Below, piece after piece: positions 62,619 through 64,000 of a DNA stretch of 64,000 nt. The notes beneath the pieces are model-generated. The model searched no databases and had not been told where the DNA came from. It worked only from the letters and a program-made list of their open reading frames with translations. The DNA lies in the NCBI GenBank assembly GCA_965243105.1, contig CBDEUC010000003.1:186001-250000 (forward strand), read 5' to 3'. This DNA is from WLWS01 sp965243105. GTDB lineage: Bacteria > Pseudomonadota > Gammaproteobacteria > Eutrophobiales > Eutrophobiaceae. The translations under genes and the position numbers were made by a program. Each line of letters begins with the position of its first letter. Positions within the stretch are counted from its first letter, which is position 1.

Positions 62619-63983
62619 TCACTTTTCACCATCGATATAGCGATCAACTTCGCGCTGGTAGTGCCGTATACGCTGCTCCTGTTCACCCCATAAACAACCT
62701 TTAAAGCCACGTGAACGTGTTCCTACTTGCACCGCATCAAGTAACTCCACGTCCTGGGACAGCACTTCTCCCAGGTTGGCGTCTTCTCCAACGGCGTAAT
62801 ACTCCGTATCGGGCCTGATTTCTCCGCTCAGGTCGAGATCCTCGGGCAATCCCATCCAGTCGGGTGCGCGGTAGTTGGGATCCGCTGCGGGTCTGAAAAG
62901 GGTCATGGTGTCGTAGAAGAAACGCTGCGGATCTGCAGGATGCGGCATGAAGCGCATGAGAAAACAGCCTTCCGGATGCATACCTATCTGCACATTGGGA
63001 AAAATCCCGGTGGCCCAGCTGTCCATGAGCTGGGTATCGCTGAAATGACTGTAATCAAATCCCAGCTTTTCGGAGCGCTGGCGCTTATGGGCTGCAATGG
63101 CAGCACGCACTTCGTGGGCGTCCGTGGGGAAATCTTTTTCATCCATGCCTTCGCTGTTCATCATGTACTGCAGCCCCGCATCGACAGAATCCTGGTCTGC
63201 TACCCGTGGACTCTTGCAACCAATGGGAACGATCATCCGCTGGCAGCCATGGGGATAGAGGTCATACTGTGTACCAATATCCGCCATCACTCCCTGTGTC
63301 TGCGGGTGAATAGCGTGAAGGTGATAGGTTTCGTAGAAAGCATCCACGCCATTTTTCCAGTTTGCCTTCCATTCTGCGACGACGTGCCTGACTACCTTCA
63401 TCTTGTCGAGCTGGTACTGTTCCAGGTAACCATCGGGTAAGCCAAGCCTGTCAGCGAGCGGTGGTGCGTCATCGTCCATATTGATAAAGATGAGACCAGC
63501 CTTTGATTCGCAGCGGACAGGTGTCAGGCCCGGGCGATGGGCAATCACCCCGGGTTTGAAGGTGTCCTCGTCAGTTATTTTTTTCAGGCATCCGCTTAAT
63601 TCAAATTGCCACGAATGAAATGCACAGGTGAACTGGCTCATGCTTCCCAGGTTGTTGAAGACCAGTCGATTACCACGATGCGGGCAAACATTGTAGAAGG
63701 CCTTGACGCTGTTATCGGCCTGGCGAACGACGATGATTTCTTCGTTACGAATGGTGTACATCAGGTAGTCGCCAGCTTCAGGAATATCACTCTCCACGCC
63801 GGCTATTAACCAGACCCTTGTCCACAATCGATCCCACTCAAGGTCCATGAACTCCTGTGCGTGGTAGCGACTAGGGTCCAGGGGTTCTGTTCCGTTGTCG
63901 ATATGTGGCTGCTTGGATTCGTGACTATCCTCAGCAACACCGGGGTTAGCGATCCAGTCTTCTACAATGTTTCGGTCACTCAT
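62619..63983 (-). CDS. Rieske aromatic-ring-hydroxylating dioxygenase alpha subunit
   Basis: 454 residues. Rieske 2Fe-2S site C100-x-H102 (NVCPHRGNRL) and C120-x2-H123 (FTCAFHSWQF), about 17 residues apart as usual. The mononuclear iron site is indicated by NGVDAFYETYHLHAIHP (H221 and H226; Asp ligand further C-terminal). These subunits activate O2 to cis-dihydroxylate or demethylate rings. No beta, ferredoxin or reductase gene is adjacent, so the electron supply is remote. With the neighbouring TBDR, epoxide hydrolase and SDR it suggests catabolism of a ring compound. Substrate unknown. Confidence 0.9.
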   Translation of the reverse strand: MSDRNIVEDWIANPGVAEDSHESKQPHIDNGTEPLDPSRYHAQEFMDLEWDRLWTRVWLIAGVESDIPEAGDYLMYTIRNEEIIVVRQADNSVKAFYNVCPHRGNRLVFNNLGSMSQFTCAFHSWQFELSGCLKKITDEDTFKPGVIAHRPGLTPVRCESKAGLIFINMDDDAPPLADRLGLPDGYLEQYQLDKMKVVRHVVAEWKANWKNGVDAFYETYHLHAIHPQTQGVMADIGTQYDLYPHGCQRMIVPIGCKSPRVADQDSVDAGLQYMMNSEGMDEKDFPTDAHEVRAAIAAHKRQRSEKLGFDYSHFSDTQLMDSWATGIFPNVQIGMHPEGCFLMRFMPHPADPQRFFYDTMTLFRPAADPNYRAPDWMGLPEDLDLSGEIRPDTEYYAVGEDANLGEVLSQDVELLDAVQVGTRSRGFKGCLWGEQEQRIRHYQREVDRYIDGEK

Positions 63984-64000
63984 TTTTTACTCCCACCGCT

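Overview
The window looks like chromosome of a free-living, probably marine, gammaproteobacterium with roughly 50 % G+C. The evidence is conserved gene order: rph-rdgB-hemW beside yicC-gmk-rpoZ-spoT-ridA-recG, then birA-coaX-SPOR, a TtpC-type TonB operon, cysB, nhaR, cheV, omega and a YdcH-like protein. No rRNA, tRNA, insertion sequence, phage gene or CRISPR array was recognised. Taxonomy below class level cannot be read from the sequence by eye.

Layout. 0-7 kb (minus strand): the start of a Ser/Thr kinase cut by the window edge, hemW, a two-gene RND efflux system, rdgB and rph. 7.2-15.8 kb (plus strand): yicC, gmk, rpoZ, spoT, ridA, recG, ubiA and a secreted M14 peptidase. 15.8-20.9 kb (minus strand): birA-coaX-SPOR protein, followed by two cell-envelope proteins that share a C-terminal NTF2-like domain, one of them an L,D-transpeptidase. 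21-26 kb: a VWA-membrane-FHA protein, a rhodanese, a lipoprotein aminopeptidase and a second FHA protein. 26-32 kb: a thioredoxin-fold protein, cysB, a YdcH-like protein, a metallo-beta-lactamase-fold enzyme, tesB, two hairpin repeats and ETF-ubiquinone oxidoreductase. 32-38 kb: DUF3450-TtpC-ExbB-ExbD-TonB-TPR operon. 38-46 kb: metY, an alpha/beta hydrolase, a TPR-sulfotransferase, cheV, a secreted amidohydrolase and a glutamine-synthetase-like ligase. 46.6-50.7 kb: a three-gene minus-strand cluster described below. 51-56 kb: S1/P1-type nuclease, a candidate structured RNA, nhaR, two small proteins behind a Fur box, uspE-like and ompW. 56-64 kb: DUF3604 protein, SDR, epoxide hydrolase, TonB-dependent receptor and Rieske oxygenase alpha subunit, which read as a catabolic/uptake neighbourhood.

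The most unusual locus is the 46.6-50.7 kb cluster. In transcription order it encodes (1) a membrane Ser/Thr kinase whose exported half is an FGE-like domain without the catalytic cysteines, (2) an exported protein with a FimV-like N-terminal domain followed by thirteen 18-residue repeats that each carry two Met and two His, and (3) an exported MsrA methionine-sulfoxide reductase. Gaps are only about 28 and 30 bases. I infer an extracytoplasmic methionine-rich oxidant or metal sink that is repaired by its own reductase and controlled by a kinase. This is a hypothesis.

Other points worth attention are the candidate folded RNA with a terminator on the minus strand at 52.2-52.4 kb, an 11-bp hairpin that buries the ompW ribosome binding site, acidic D/E-T-L motifs shared by the two FHA proteins, and paired long hairpin repeats at 30.4-30.6 kb.
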